From an uncultured Porphyromonas sp. (GTDB lineage: Bacteria > Bacteroidota > Bacteroidia > Bacteroidales > Porphyromonadaceae): a stretch of DNA of 11,161 bases. The stretch's first letter is position 1. Every line of letters begins with the position of its first letter. Shown piece after piece: positions 1-7,434 of the stretch. Under the pieces are notes generated by a model that did not search any database, was not told where the DNA came from, and worked only from the letters and a program-made list of their open reading frames with translations. A program made the position numbers and the translations under genes. Location: NCBI GenBank assembly GCA_946222055.1, contig CAMIEW010000007.1:1-11161 (forward strand), given 5' to 3'.

Positions 1-257
1 ATGGGATCGGGCGTGGCGATCTTCCAGTTGGGGACAATGTCCTCGGTGGCATCGAGATTAGCCGCAGCGATGCGATTGAGGATCTCGCCCTTGAAGGGGA
101 TCCCCTCGGGAAGGATCACGTCGAAGGCGGATATGCGGTCGGTGGCGACCATCACCAGGAGGCCGTTATCGAGAGTGTATACATCACGGACTTTGCCGTG
201 GAAGACGTTAGTCGTGCCCGGCAGCTTGAGGTCGGTCTGAGTAAGTGCTTTTGCCAT
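1..257 (-). CDS. purC: SAICAR synthase PurC, N-terminal part (cut by left edge)
   Basis: Phosphoribosylaminoimidazole-succinocarboxamide synthase joins aspartate to CAIR using ATP in cytoplasmic de novo purine synthesis. Reading the minus strand from the ATG at 255-257 gives 85 residues with no stop before the edge. The family N-terminus is clear: HGKVRDVY near residues 20-27, then [12 protein letters not shown] near 36-47, which belongs to the nucleotide-binding region, then a PxGIPxKGxILN-like stretch and DIVPNW. The C-terminal two thirds or so lie outside the window. The gene starts 44 bases after the phoH stop on the same strand, with no terminator or clear promoter between, so it is probably the last visible gene of the trx-phoH-purC operon. 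The identification is firm. The only unseen part is the missing C-terminus. Confidence 0.96.
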   Translation of the reverse strand, partial: MAKALTQTDLKLPGTTNVFHGKVRDVYTLDNGLLVMVATDRISAFDVILPEGIPFKGEILNRIAAANLDATEDIVPNWKIATPDP

Positions 258-301
258 GATTGTATGGAAACGTTATGTATATGTGTGTAGTAAAAAAGTG
301 T

Positions 302-1267
302 CTATTCCTTCTCCTCCTTAGCGGCTCCCCGCTTGCGGTCCGCCTGCTCGTAGACCGCGACGATCTTCTTCACGAGACCGTGGCGCATGATATCGCTTCG
401 CTCGAAGTCTATCCATCCGATGCCCTCGATCGAGTGGAGGAGTCGGTCTGCCTCTCGCAGTCCTGAGGTGACGCCTCTGGGGAGGTCAACCTGCGACATA
501 TCCCCCGTGACTATCATCTTCGCCTCGCTTCCTAGGCGGGTGAGGAACATCCGCATCTGGTGCGTGGTCGTATTCTGCGCCTCATCGAGGACGACGATGG
601 CGTCATTGAGCGTGCGACCGCGCATATAGGCGAGGGGAGCGATCTGGATCACGCCGGTATCCATATAGTCGTGCAGCCGCGTGGGCGGGACCAGCTCCAT
701 CAGCGCATCGTAGAGAGGCTGTAGGTAGGGGTCGAGCTTATCCTTCATCTCGCCGGGGAGGAATCCAAGTCGCTCGCCCGCCTCCACGGCAGGACGAGAG
801 AGGATAATCCGGCGGGCTCTCTTCTCTCTAAGAAACTTCACCGCCATCGCTATGGCAAGGAAGGTCTTGCCGGTACCCGCGGGCCCGGTGGCGAAGACGA
901 GGTCGTGCCGATCCACCAGCTGAACCATCTCCTGCTGGTGGGCGCTACGCGGGGTGATCGGCTGACCATAGGCGCCATAGAGGATCACACCGTCGCCGCC
1001 CTTACGATCGGGAGACTCACCCTTGACGATCTCGAGGACGGCGGTCTCGGGGAGGTTATTGAATCGCGCAGCGTACTTCTCCAGCCGGTGGAGTACCTTG
1101 AGGATCTCCTCGGTCTCCTCCTCGGCGCCCATCACCTTGATCACCGACCCGCGCGCCATGATGCGGAGCTTCGGGTAGAGATCCTTGAGGAGCGTGAGGT
1201 TGCTGCTATTGGTGCCAAAGAAGACGACCGGATCAGCCTCTTCGATCAGGTAGATGTGCTCTGTCAT
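302..1267 (-). CDS. phoH: PhoH family P-loop ATPase
   Basis: This is a 321-residue PhoH-like protein, the usual length for the family. PhoH proteins are cytoplasmic P-loop ATPases tied to RNA metabolism and often found near RNA-processing genes; the exact reaction is not settled. Visible motifs are the Walker A GPAGTGKT at 128-135, the family signature SRPAVEAGERLGFLPGE at 157-173, the Walker B VVLDEAQN at 225-232, and a sensor-like VTGDMSQVDLP at 253-263. Residues 1 to about 100 fit the smaller N-terminal domain found before the ATPase in this family. The start codon overlaps the stop of the upstream thioredoxin-like gene by four bases (ATGA), which implies translational coupling and fixes the start. 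purC follows 44 bases downstream. No key residue is missing. The family call is secure; the cellular role is inferred only from the family. Confidence 0.95.
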   Translation of the reverse strand: MTEHIYLIEEADPVVFFGTNSSNLTLLKDLYPKLRIMARGSVIKVMGAEEETEEILKVLHRLEKYAARFNNLPETAVLEIVKGESPDRKGGDGVILYGAYGQPITPRSAHQQEMVQLVDRHDLVFATGPAGTGKTFLAIAMAVKFLREKRARRIILSRPAVEAGERLGFLPGEMKDKLDPYLQPLYDALMELVPPTRLHDYMDTGVIQIAPLAYMRGRTLNDAIVVLDEAQNTTTHQMRMFLTRLGSEAKMIVTGDMSQVDLPRGVTSGLREADRLLHSIEGIGWIDFERSDIMRHGLVKKIVAVYEQADRKRGAAKEEKE

Positions 1268-1734
1268 CGCTTGTAGCTTTGGAGCATTTTCTCGGTCTCC
1301 GCACGCATGCCGTCCATAAGTGCGTCCTTATCCTTGCCCCACAGACTCATGGGTCGCACCAGCTTGAAGGCGCCGCTCTTGTCTATAAAAACAAGGGTGG
1401 GGACATACTTGCCGCCAAGCTTCTTGAATAAAGACAGCTCCCTCTCGCCATCATGCGTATTGATCTCATAAAACTGCACCTTGCCCTCATACTCCTTCGT
1501 AAGCCGGTCATAGTAGGGACTTAGCCTCTGACAATAGGGGCACTCGGGGAAGTAGAACTTGATCACTGTCGGCCGAGACGCATCGTGAGACCAGATGCTG
1601 CTGTCGTAGTCAGCGACAAGGACCGCAAAGTCCTCAGAATCAGGTAGCGGAGTCTCGGGATCATCCATAGAGCCACAGCCGGCCAGCAGCGTGACGGAGA
1701 GGATCAGGGCGATGAGAGGGTATAGCGTCTTCAT
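1264..1734 (-). CDS. Thioredoxin-fold lipoprotein with CPYC active site
   Basis: This 156-residue protein probably sits in the cell envelope as a thiol-disulfide oxidoreductase. The N-terminus is a lipoprotein signal: Lys2, a hydrophobic run at about 4-18, and the lipobox LLAGC with Cys20 as the lipidation site. The thioredoxin fold follows: KFYFPECPYCQRLSPYY with redox cysteines 65 and 68, a middle strand FYEIN, and the cis-proline loop YVPTLVF with Pro112. CPYC is the pair typical of glutaredoxins, unlike the CGPC of thioredoxin, so its redox potential or partners may differ. It is the first gene of the operon and overlaps phoH by four bases. A -7-like box lies about 27 bases upstream of the ATG. 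The fold and export signal are seen directly; the substrate is unknown. It could act in oxidative folding, reduction or protein repair. Confidence 0.88.
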   Translation of the reverse strand: MKTLYPLIALILSVTLLAGCGSMDDPETPLPDSEDFAVLVADYDSSIWSHDASRPTVIKFYFPECPYCQRLSPYYDRLTKEYEGKVQFYEINTHDGERELSLFKKLGGKYVPTLVFIDKSGAFKLVRPMSLWGKDKDALMDGMRAETEKMLQSYKR

Positions 1735-1760
1735 ATAAGCAAAGTATCTCTAGTACAGGA

Positions 1761-1768
1761 CAAAGATA
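1761..1768 (-). promoter_or_regulatory. Bacteroidetes-type -7 box for the trx-phoH-purC operon
   Basis: The minus strand reads TATCTTTG, a full match to the Bacteroidetes primary sigma -7 consensus TAnnTTTG. It lies 27-34 bases upstream of the ATG at 1734 and predicts a start of transcription near 1754 and a leader of about 20 bases. No good -33 TTTG is present at the usual distance; only a CTTG lies somewhat close (1781-1784), so the assignment rests on the -7 box and its position. Confidence 0.5.
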
Positions 1769-1915
1769 GCAAGAAATGTGCAAGGGAAGGGCTCAGCCAT
1801 CCGTCCTCGACCCCGCAAATGATTGTGTGGGATATCCACTTTTCACTCCTATATTTTCCATGTAATCCACAAGAGTATCAGCGTTTTATAGTACATAGAT
1901 ACACATATTACACCT

Positions 1916-1954
1916 AAGGGGCAAGGAATTCAGCGGAATTCTTTGCCCCTTTTT
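1916..1954 (+). terminator. Strong rho-independent terminator pointing rightward
   Basis: A 16-bp stem pairs 1916-1931 with 1936-1951, with one G-T pair and a four-base AGCG loop. A run of five T at 1950-1954 follows on the plus strand; the first two T also close the stem. The minus strand has no comparable T-run after the stem, so the classical terminator orientation is rightward. Both neighbouring genes run leftward. It could serve an unannotated plus-strand transcript, work in both directions, or insulate the trx promoter. The structure is certain; its function is inferred. Confidence 0.6.
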
Positions 1955-1996
1955 CGGTGCCTCCTTTTTCTTGCGGAATATAGGCGCTAAGCCACG

Positions 1997-2040
1997 AAGA
2001 GGGGCTGCGTCATCAGCGTGCGGATGACACAGCCCCTCTT
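1997..2040 (-). terminator. Hairpin directly after the SusD-like gene, possible terminator
   Basis: The arms at 1997-2007 and 2030-2040 are a perfect 11-bp inverted repeat (GAGGGGCTG-type). After a single mismatch six more pairs form (2009-2014 with 2023-2028) around an eight-base loop. It begins 16 bases past the SusD-like stop codon, where a transcript end or RNA-stabilising hairpin would be expected. No T-run follows on the minus strand, so it may protect the 3' end or terminate by another route rather than act as a classical intrinsic terminator. Confidence 0.5.
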
Positions 2041-2056
2041 GCAGAGTCAGGGGGTC

Positions 2057-4081
2057 TTACTTCCTATAGGCGGCCCACCAGAGCGGTGTGCCGATCTCAT
2101 CGGGACCACCGAGCTTGGAGAGGGCATCGGCGTAGTCCTTGGGCGAGTTATTCTTGAGCGAGGTAGGGAATGGCAGACGCTGCGGGAAGAACTCCCACCG
2201 GCTCTCCTTGCAATTCTCCTTCGTCAGAGCGGGCAGATTGGTGATCGTCTTCTCGACCATTGGATTCTCGAAGAACGGGAGTCCCAACCGGCGCTGGTCA
2301 GACCACGCCTCGAGAGGAAGCCACGGCACCTGGGCGATGTATTTCTGGGTGATGATCTTTGTCAGGTGGTCGTTGCTCACGGTCCCATCCTTGTAGAGCC
2401 CGTTACTCGGGTAGTGGTACTCATAGCTCTCCTCCTTACCGGAGAGGCCATTGAGATAGCGCTTGGTGACCGGCTGCGGCTCAGCCGTATGATCCCATGC
2501 GACGGAGGTACCTACCCGATTGTAAGACTCTGAGGCAAGATACTGATCCAGGTACTTGGAGATGCCTGCATCGGGGAAGCACTGGTCGAAGTAGCCAAAG
2601 CTCTCCCTGATGCCTCTCTCATAAGCCTCCTTGCCGGACATCGGCACCTGCCACCCGCGTACCGCAGCCTCAGCGATGAGGAAGTAGCTCTCCCAGGGAC
2701 CATAGAAGACACGTCGCATGGAGCTGTTGCGGAAGTCCAGCACAAGGGTGGGTGTATTGCCGCGGAAGAATGCCACCTTATTCAGGGCACCCTTATCGCC
2801 CCAGTCTCCGGCAACGGGAGCATTCCAGGTGAATGCGGAATTAATCACAGCAACGGTGTCAGGCTTTGAGCTGCCCTCGACCTTCTTCTCAAGTGCTCTC
2901 CGTGTGACGGAGGCCGCACTACTCCAGCTTGGATACTTGCAGAAGTGGGGATTATTGAGGTCTCCGGGTATCCCGTAAGCCACGTATGCCCTTGGATCCA
3001 TCGTGTTATTGAGCCCATCGTTCCAAAATCCGGCAGAGGGATCATTGGTCGTCGTAGGGAAGTGATCCGACCAGCGCACGCCCATCCAGTCGGGAGCATT
3101 AAACTTCACCCTGATCGGCTGAGGGGAGTCAGCGCCTGCCGCATCATTGAGGATCTTCACAGCCGAGCGGACATAGGCACCGATCTGCTCCTCGGAGGTA
3201 ATCCCTCCCAGACCGGTGTACAGGTTATTGAGGGTGGCAGAGAGATACTGCGAATTCCACTCCCGGGTCATCACTCCAGTAAGATCATCCCATCCGGGAC
3301 GCTCCTGGACGGAGAAGATCTCGTCGAGAGAGGAGATGTACCCTTCACTAACCGCTGCCTCGAAGTGCTTTCGAGCCAGTTCCGGATCAGCATTGACGAC
3401 CCGCATAGCAAGACGCATCCGGAGAGAGTTGCCGTACTTCTTCCACTTTGCGAAGTCATAGCCGTATGCAGGGTCCAGCTTGGTAGTGGCCTCAGGTGCG
3501 GCCGGCGACAGAGCCAGATCCTTCGTAGACTCCTCGAGCTCTTGGAGGAGGAAGTTGTACACCTCCTCGACTGTATTAAACTGCACCTCCTCACCCTGGA
3601 AGCCATTGAGCGGCATCGGACCAAAGTTGTCTGCAAACTCACTCATCAGGTAGACACGCCAGATACGAGCTACCTCGTAGAGATTCTTGCTATAAGGCTG
3701 CAGAGACCCCTCGGCGTCCTTTGCTTGATACAAGGTTATAGCTTCATTGATGTAGCTTAGCCAGGTGGTGACGTATCCGAAGTAATTACCGGTCCATCCG
3801 TCGTCCGTGAAGTACTCAGAGAGCGAGCCGATCCTATCGGTATGTGCGGCATCCTTCCAGTAGAGGACAAAGGCACGCTCTGCCACCTCCGGATTCATCT
3901 GAGCGGAGATGATGGAGTTATTGATGAAGTACTCGATCTGCACTAAGTCAGTGCCGGCCTCATACTGACTCCTATTGATCTCGTCGAAGTCGCTGCACCC
4001 TGAGAGGGTCAGACCGACCGAGAGTCCGGCAGCCAGTACCAGACCTATAGTATACTGTTTCATAGTCTTATGCATAGCCAT
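2057..4081 (-). CDS. SusD/RagB-like outer-membrane lipoprotein
   Basis: This is the surface lipoprotein partner of the SusC-like transporter encoded just upstream. SusD-type proteins form a lid over the barrel and capture glycans, peptides or other oligomers before TonB-driven import. The 674-residue product has a lipoprotein signal with hydrophobic core at about 11-26 and lipobox LTLSGC with Cys29. Next come helical repeat segments typical of the family: YWKDAAH (74-80), ARIWRVYLMSEFADNFGPMPL-like sequence (138-158), and WKKYGNSLRMRLAMR (213-227). EAWSDQRRLGLP near the C-terminus is the usual family end motif. The sequence most resembles the SusD-like_2 branch and is longer than many members. 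Its ATG at 4079-4081 shares one base with the SusC stop (TAATG), supporting this start; an internal Met7 is an alternative. The substrate cannot be told from sequence. Confidence 0.92.
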   Translation of the reverse strand: MAMHKTMKQYTIGLVLAAGLSVGLTLSGCSDFDEINRSQYEAGTDLVQIEYFINNSIISAQMNPEVAERAFVLYWKDAAHTDRIGSLSEYFTDDGWTGNYFGYVTTWLSYINEAITLYQAKDAEGSLQPYSKNLYEVARIWRVYLMSEFADNFGPMPLNGFQGEEVQFNTVEEVYNFLLQELEESTKDLALSPAAPEATTKLDPAYGYDFAKWKKYGNSLRMRLAMRVVNADPELARKHFEAAVSEGYISSLDEIFSVQERPGWDDLTGVMTREWNSQYLSATLNNLYTGLGGITSEEQIGAYVRSAVKILNDAAGADSPQPIRVKFNAPDWMGVRWSDHFPTTTNDPSAGFWNDGLNNTMDPRAYVAYGIPGDLNNPHFCKYPSWSSAASVTRRALEKKVEGSSKPDTVAVINSAFTWNAPVAGDWGDKGALNKVAFFRGNTPTLVLDFRNSSMRRVFYGPWESYFLIAEAAVRGWQVPMSGKEAYERGIRESFGYFDQCFPDAGISKYLDQYLASESYNRVGTSVAWDHTAEPQPVTKRYLNGLSGKEESYEYHYPSNGLYKDGTVSNDHLTKIITQKYIAQVPWLPLEAWSDQRRLGLPFFENPMVEKTITNLPALTKENCKESRWEFFPQRLPFPTSLKNNSPKDYADALSKLGGPDEIGTPLWWAAYRK

Positions 4082-7000
4082 TAGAAGTTGACAGACAAGT
4101 TGATGTAGAAGGATCGGGTCGTGGGAGGAGCCATAGCCTCGAGACCGACGGCATTAGAGCCGGTGGCATAGACCGACTCAGGATCGACGCCATTCATCTT
4201 GCTGTAGATCATCCATAGATTATTTGCCGAGACCCCTATGCGAGCTCCATGGACTGCCGTATCCTCGATCCAGGAAGCGGGCAGGGTGTAATCAAGTGTA
4301 AGATTACGGAGGCGGACATTGGTGGCATCGAAGAGATTGTCCTCCGTAATGCCGACATTGCCTGTAGCGATCTTAGTCCAGTAATCCTGGGTGGTCACCT
4401 TGACGTCATTGGGGACATAAGAGTCTCCCTCCTTGCGGACCCCATCGTAGATAAAGTCGCCACGCTCACCATCCTCTCCGAGAGTCAGTGCGGAGCGACC
4501 GTTGACCTTGAGGAGGTAATTGGTGAAGGAGAAGATCTTGCCTCCAAATCGGCCATCGACCTGGAAGCTGAGAGATAGATTCTTATACCTCAGTGTATTG
4601 CTCAAGCCCAAGAGGAAGTCCGGCTGCTGATTGCCCAGGTAGTACTGTCCCGGAGCTGCGGTCGGGATACCATCCTTATTGACGATCACCTTGCCATTAT
4701 AGGGACTATTGGGATCCTCCACACGGGCAAACTTGCTGCCGTAGATGACTCCATAGCGCTGTCCGGTAGCTGCGAGGACTGAGATGTTGTCAAAGGCTCC
4801 GAGGCTATACTGACTGACCCCCTCGGCTAGGTCTCTTACGGTATTGACATTCTTGGAGAGATTAGCCGTGAGACTCCACGTAAAGTCCTCCGTGAGTACA
4901 GGAGTAGCACCGATCATAAGCTCAAATCCCTGATTCTCGATATCGCCGGCATTGATCTTCCGGTACTTATACCCCTGCAGTCCGTTGATCGGGATATTGA
5001 GCAGCTGATTGACCGCATTGGACTTATAGTAGGCGAGGTCAAGGGTCAGACGGCTGTCGAAGAATCGTCCCTCGAGACCGACCTCCCAGGAGTTGATCAG
5101 CTCATTGCGCACAGTCGGATCGTAGAGTACATCCTTCTTAGAGGCGATGATGTTGCCGTTGGGGTCCCTATTGATCCCATAGGTATTATAGAGCTGATAG
5201 GGACCCATATCATTACCCACAGAGGCATAGGAGGCTCTCAGCTTCGCAAAGGTCAGCCAGTCCAGGTCACCCTCCACGGCGTTGCGGATCAGATCCGAGA
5301 GGACGACTGACGTACTTACCGAAGGATAGAAGAAGGATCGATTCTCCTTACTCAGAGTAGAGCTCCAGTCGTTACGTCCGGTCAGATCAAGGTAAAGGTA
5401 TCCACCATAATTGACCTGAAAGGTTCCGTACAGAGAGTTGATCTTATGCTGACTGATGCTCTCATCAAGAGCAGGATTGCTGGTGCTGTTATTGACGCTA
5501 AAGAGATCAGGAACAGCCAGCTCACCGATCGTTACGCCGACACTCGAGAAGTCTCTCGACATGAGATTTCCGCCGAATGTACCATGGAAGCCAAAGTCTC
5601 CAAGTACCTCATCCTTGCCAGCAGTGAAGAGGAAGCTCATATTGGTCTCACTGAAGACATCCTTGTGGACAGAGTAGGAGCCATTGGGCTTGATGGGTCC
5701 CTTGGACCACATCTTGGTATCACGATTGGTGGTATACATATCTGCACCGCCTCGGAGCTCCAGAGAGAGCCAGTCGGTAAAGCTGTACTTCACAGATCCA
5801 TTAAGGAGGAAGCGATCCCTCACGTCATCGTTGTTGTAGTATCTGGTAGCCCAGTAGGGATTGAGCCCGCTGGAGGGATTGTACCATATGTGACGGCCAT
5901 ACTCGTCTACCGCTGCAGAGAGTGAAGTAATATCCACATTGCCCGGCATAGAGAGCAGGGTACTGAAGTAGTTGTCGTTACGATTACCGCTAATCGGACG
6001 ATTATGCACATCGGTACGGATATACTGCACCTTAGCATCGACCGTCCACGCATCGCGATCTCCGAAGGTGGAGACGAAGCGGGTAATCATATTGAGACGG
6101 TTTAGCTTAGACTCCGGGGTCATGTCTCTATTGTAGGCATGAGTGATGGAGGCATAGACCGATGAGCCCTTACCGACTGAGCGGGAGAGGGCGATCGAGT
6201 TTTGAGTATTGATACCCGTGCGAAGGAAGGCATTGATATTATCGAAGTAGCGCAGGGGCTCCTTCTTACCATTCCACTGCTCCACCTCTGTGCCGTCCAG
6301 CCTCGGACCCCAGCTCGATCCACTCTCCTTATCGAAGACACCGTAGGATCCCTGGCCGTAGAGCTTCTGGACATTTGGGGTCATGAAGATCGTCTCAAAG
6401 CCTGTAGACGAATTCACGCTTATCCCGAGACCCTTCTGCGCCATACCGGTCTTTGTCGTGATAAGGATCACTCCGTTACCGGCGCGAGAGCCGTAGAGTG
6501 CGGCGGCACTGGCGCCCTTGAGGACCGACATGGAGGCGATGTCATTGGGATTGAGGTCCCCGAGACCATTTCCCATATCGAGGGAGGGATTCCAGAAGTC
6601 GTTATTGGATGCTCCGGTAAAGTTGTCCATCGGCACACCGTCGACCACGATGAGCGGCTGATTGTCACCGGTCAGCGAGTTATTGCCTCGCAGCACGATC
6701 TTGGAGGAGCCGGCTATACCGCCTGCCCCCTTGACGACCTGAAGTCCCGCCACCTTACCCGTGAGAGAGTTGGTGACGTTGGTCTCGCGTCCCTTGAGGA
6801 GATCCTCTCCCTTCACCTCCTGGAGTGCATAACCGAGAGAGCGCTTCTCACGCTTGATGCCAAGTGCAGTCACCACCACCTCCCCCAGGAGCTCAGCATC
6901 CTCGTGGAGCACGATGGTGATCTGCCGGCGACCGGCCACAGCCACCTCCTCAGTACGCATGCCGATGTACGAGACGATCAGCGTGCCATCGGAGGGGACC

Positions 7001-7209
7001 GCTGAGAGCTTGAAGTGTCCATCAATGTCAGACGAGGCACCATTCTTGGCATCGCCCGACACCTTGATGATGGCACCTATGATAGGCTCACCATCCACGT
7101 CTGTGATCTGACCAGTCACATCTATGGTCTGAGCCCTAAGCCCCACAAGGGAGAGGAGGGTCAGGGCTAAGGCGAGCCACACTTTTCGATTGATAAGAGT
7201 GTGAGTCAT
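4081..7209 (-). CDS. SusC/RagA-like TonB-dependent outer-membrane transporter
   Basis: This gene encodes a large outer-membrane barrel that imports substrate, using energy from TonB-ExbBD, together with the SusD-like partner. Starting from the ATG at 7207-7209 it has 1042 residues. The order is: signal peptide with hydrophobic core at 11-24 and likely cleavage after LRA (26); a carboxypeptidase-regulatory-like domain at about 28-105 (VTGQITDVDGEPIIGA); a TonB-box-like EVVVTA at 110-115; a plug at about 120-255 with LRGNNSLTGDNQPLIVVDG and VLKGASAAALYGSRAGNGVILITTK-type sequence; then the barrel, ending SFYINLSVNF with a terminal Phe typical of outer-membrane proteins. An upstream in-frame GTG at 7257 would add 16 polar residues before the signal peptide, so the ATG is preferred. 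It lacks neighbouring hydrolase, regulator or sigma genes that would reveal the substrate. Confidence 0.95.
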   Translation of the reverse strand: MTHTLINRKVWLALALTLLSLVGLRAQTIDVTGQITDVDGEPIIGAIIKVSGDAKNGASSDIDGHFKLSAVPSDGTLIVSYIGMRTEEVAVAGRRQITIVLHEDAELLGEVVVTALGIKREKRSLGYALQEVKGEDLLKGRETNVTNSLTGKVAGLQVVKGAGGIAGSSKIVLRGNNSLTGDNQPLIVVDGVPMDNFTGASNNDFWNPSLDMGNGLGDLNPNDIASMSVLKGASAAALYGSRAGNGVILITTKTGMAQKGLGISVNSSTGFETIFMTPNVQKLYGQGSYGVFDKESGSSWGPRLDGTEVEQWNGKKEPLRYFDNINAFLRTGINTQNSIALSRSVGKGSSVYASITHAYNRDMTPESKLNRLNMITRFVSTFGDRDAWTVDAKVQYIRTDVHNRPISGNRNDNYFSTLLSMPGNVDITSLSAAVDEYGRHIWYNPSSGLNPYWATRYYNNDDVRDRFLLNGSVKYSFTDWLSLELRGGADMYTTNRDTKMWSKGPIKPNGSYSVHKDVFSETNMSFLFTAGKDEVLGDFGFHGTFGGNLMSRDFSSVGVTIGELAVPDLFSVNNSTSNPALDESISQHKINSLYGTFQVNYGGYLYLDLTGRNDWSSTLSKENRSFFYPSVSTSVVLSDLIRNAVEGDLDWLTFAKLRASYASVGNDMGPYQLYNTYGINRDPNGNIIASKKDVLYDPTVRNELINSWEVGLEGRFFDSRLTLDLAYYKSNAVNQLLNIPINGLQGYKYRKINAGDIENQGFELMIGATPVLTEDFTWSLTANLSKNVNTVRDLAEGVSQYSLGAFDNISVLAATGQRYGVIYGSKFARVEDPNSPYNGKVIVNKDGIPTAAPGQYYLGNQQPDFLLGLSNTLRYKNLSLSFQVDGRFGGKIFSFTNYLLKVNGRSALTLGEDGERGDFIYDGVRKEGDSYVPNDVKVTTQDYWTKIATGNVGITEDNLFDATNVRLRNLTLDYTLPASWIEDTAVHGARIGVSANNLWMIYSKMNGVDPESVYATGSNAVGLEAMAPPTTRSFYINLSVNF

Positions 7210-7286
7210 AAGTTGTAAGTAAAAAAGAGTGAAAGTAACGTCCGTAGGTTTCCTCACCCATAGTCGGGTGTGGCTCTATTGTGTAG

Positions 7287-7294
7287 CAAATATA
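7287..7294 (-). promoter_or_regulatory. Possible -7 box close to susC-like gene
   Basis: The minus strand reads TATATTTG, a full match to TAnnTTTG, 78-85 bases upstream of the preferred ATG. It predicts a start of transcription near 7280 and a leader of about 70 bases. The DNA around 7290-7320 is A/T-rich compared with its surroundings. No convincing -33 TTTG is present. It competes with the upstream candidate at 7474-7481, and both may be used. Confidence 0.45.
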
Positions 7295-7324
7295 ACTATT
7301 TCCATAAATTAAGAGGAATTGACA

Positions 7325-7414
7325 GGACTGCCGTACTTGAGTGGCACATAGACCATTCGTGAGGGGGCGGGAATATGCACCCCATACGGACCGCCACAGA
7401 GTCTGAGACAGTCC
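7325..7414 (-). ncRNA. Possible structured leader upstream of the susC-like gene
   Basis: On the minus strand, GGACTG (7409-7414) pairs with CAGTCC (7325-7330). CCGTA (7385-7389) pairs with TACGG (7331-7335). The two 3' arms are adjacent, giving a nested 11-pair closing stem with a 19-base bulge on the 5' side. A further pairing of GTGCATA with TATGTGC, including two G-U pairs, can form inside. No cobalamin, TPP or other riboswitch consensus that I know fits. It would be part of the mRNA only if transcription starts upstream, for example near 7467. Pairings of this length can arise by chance, so confidence is low. Confidence 0.22.
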
Positions 7415-7434
7415 TCTCCTCTACAGGCTGATTT

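Noticed and set aside
1..240. 79-codon plus-strand frame at the left edge
   Set aside because: It is the complement of the purC N-terminus, which has unmistakable motifs on the minus strand.
2945..3760. 271-codon plus-strand frame inside the SusD-like gene
   Set aside because: It is antisense to a gene with clear family motifs and has no domain likeness.
6202..7005. 267-codon plus-strand frame inside the SusC-like gene
   Set aside because: It is antisense to the plug-domain coding region and its His/Leu/Asp-rich product resembles no family.
7325..7414. Cobalamin or TPP riboswitch upstream of the TonB-dependent transporter
   Set aside because: A GCCACT and a GGGGTGC are present, but the other conserved blocks of either riboswitch are missing.
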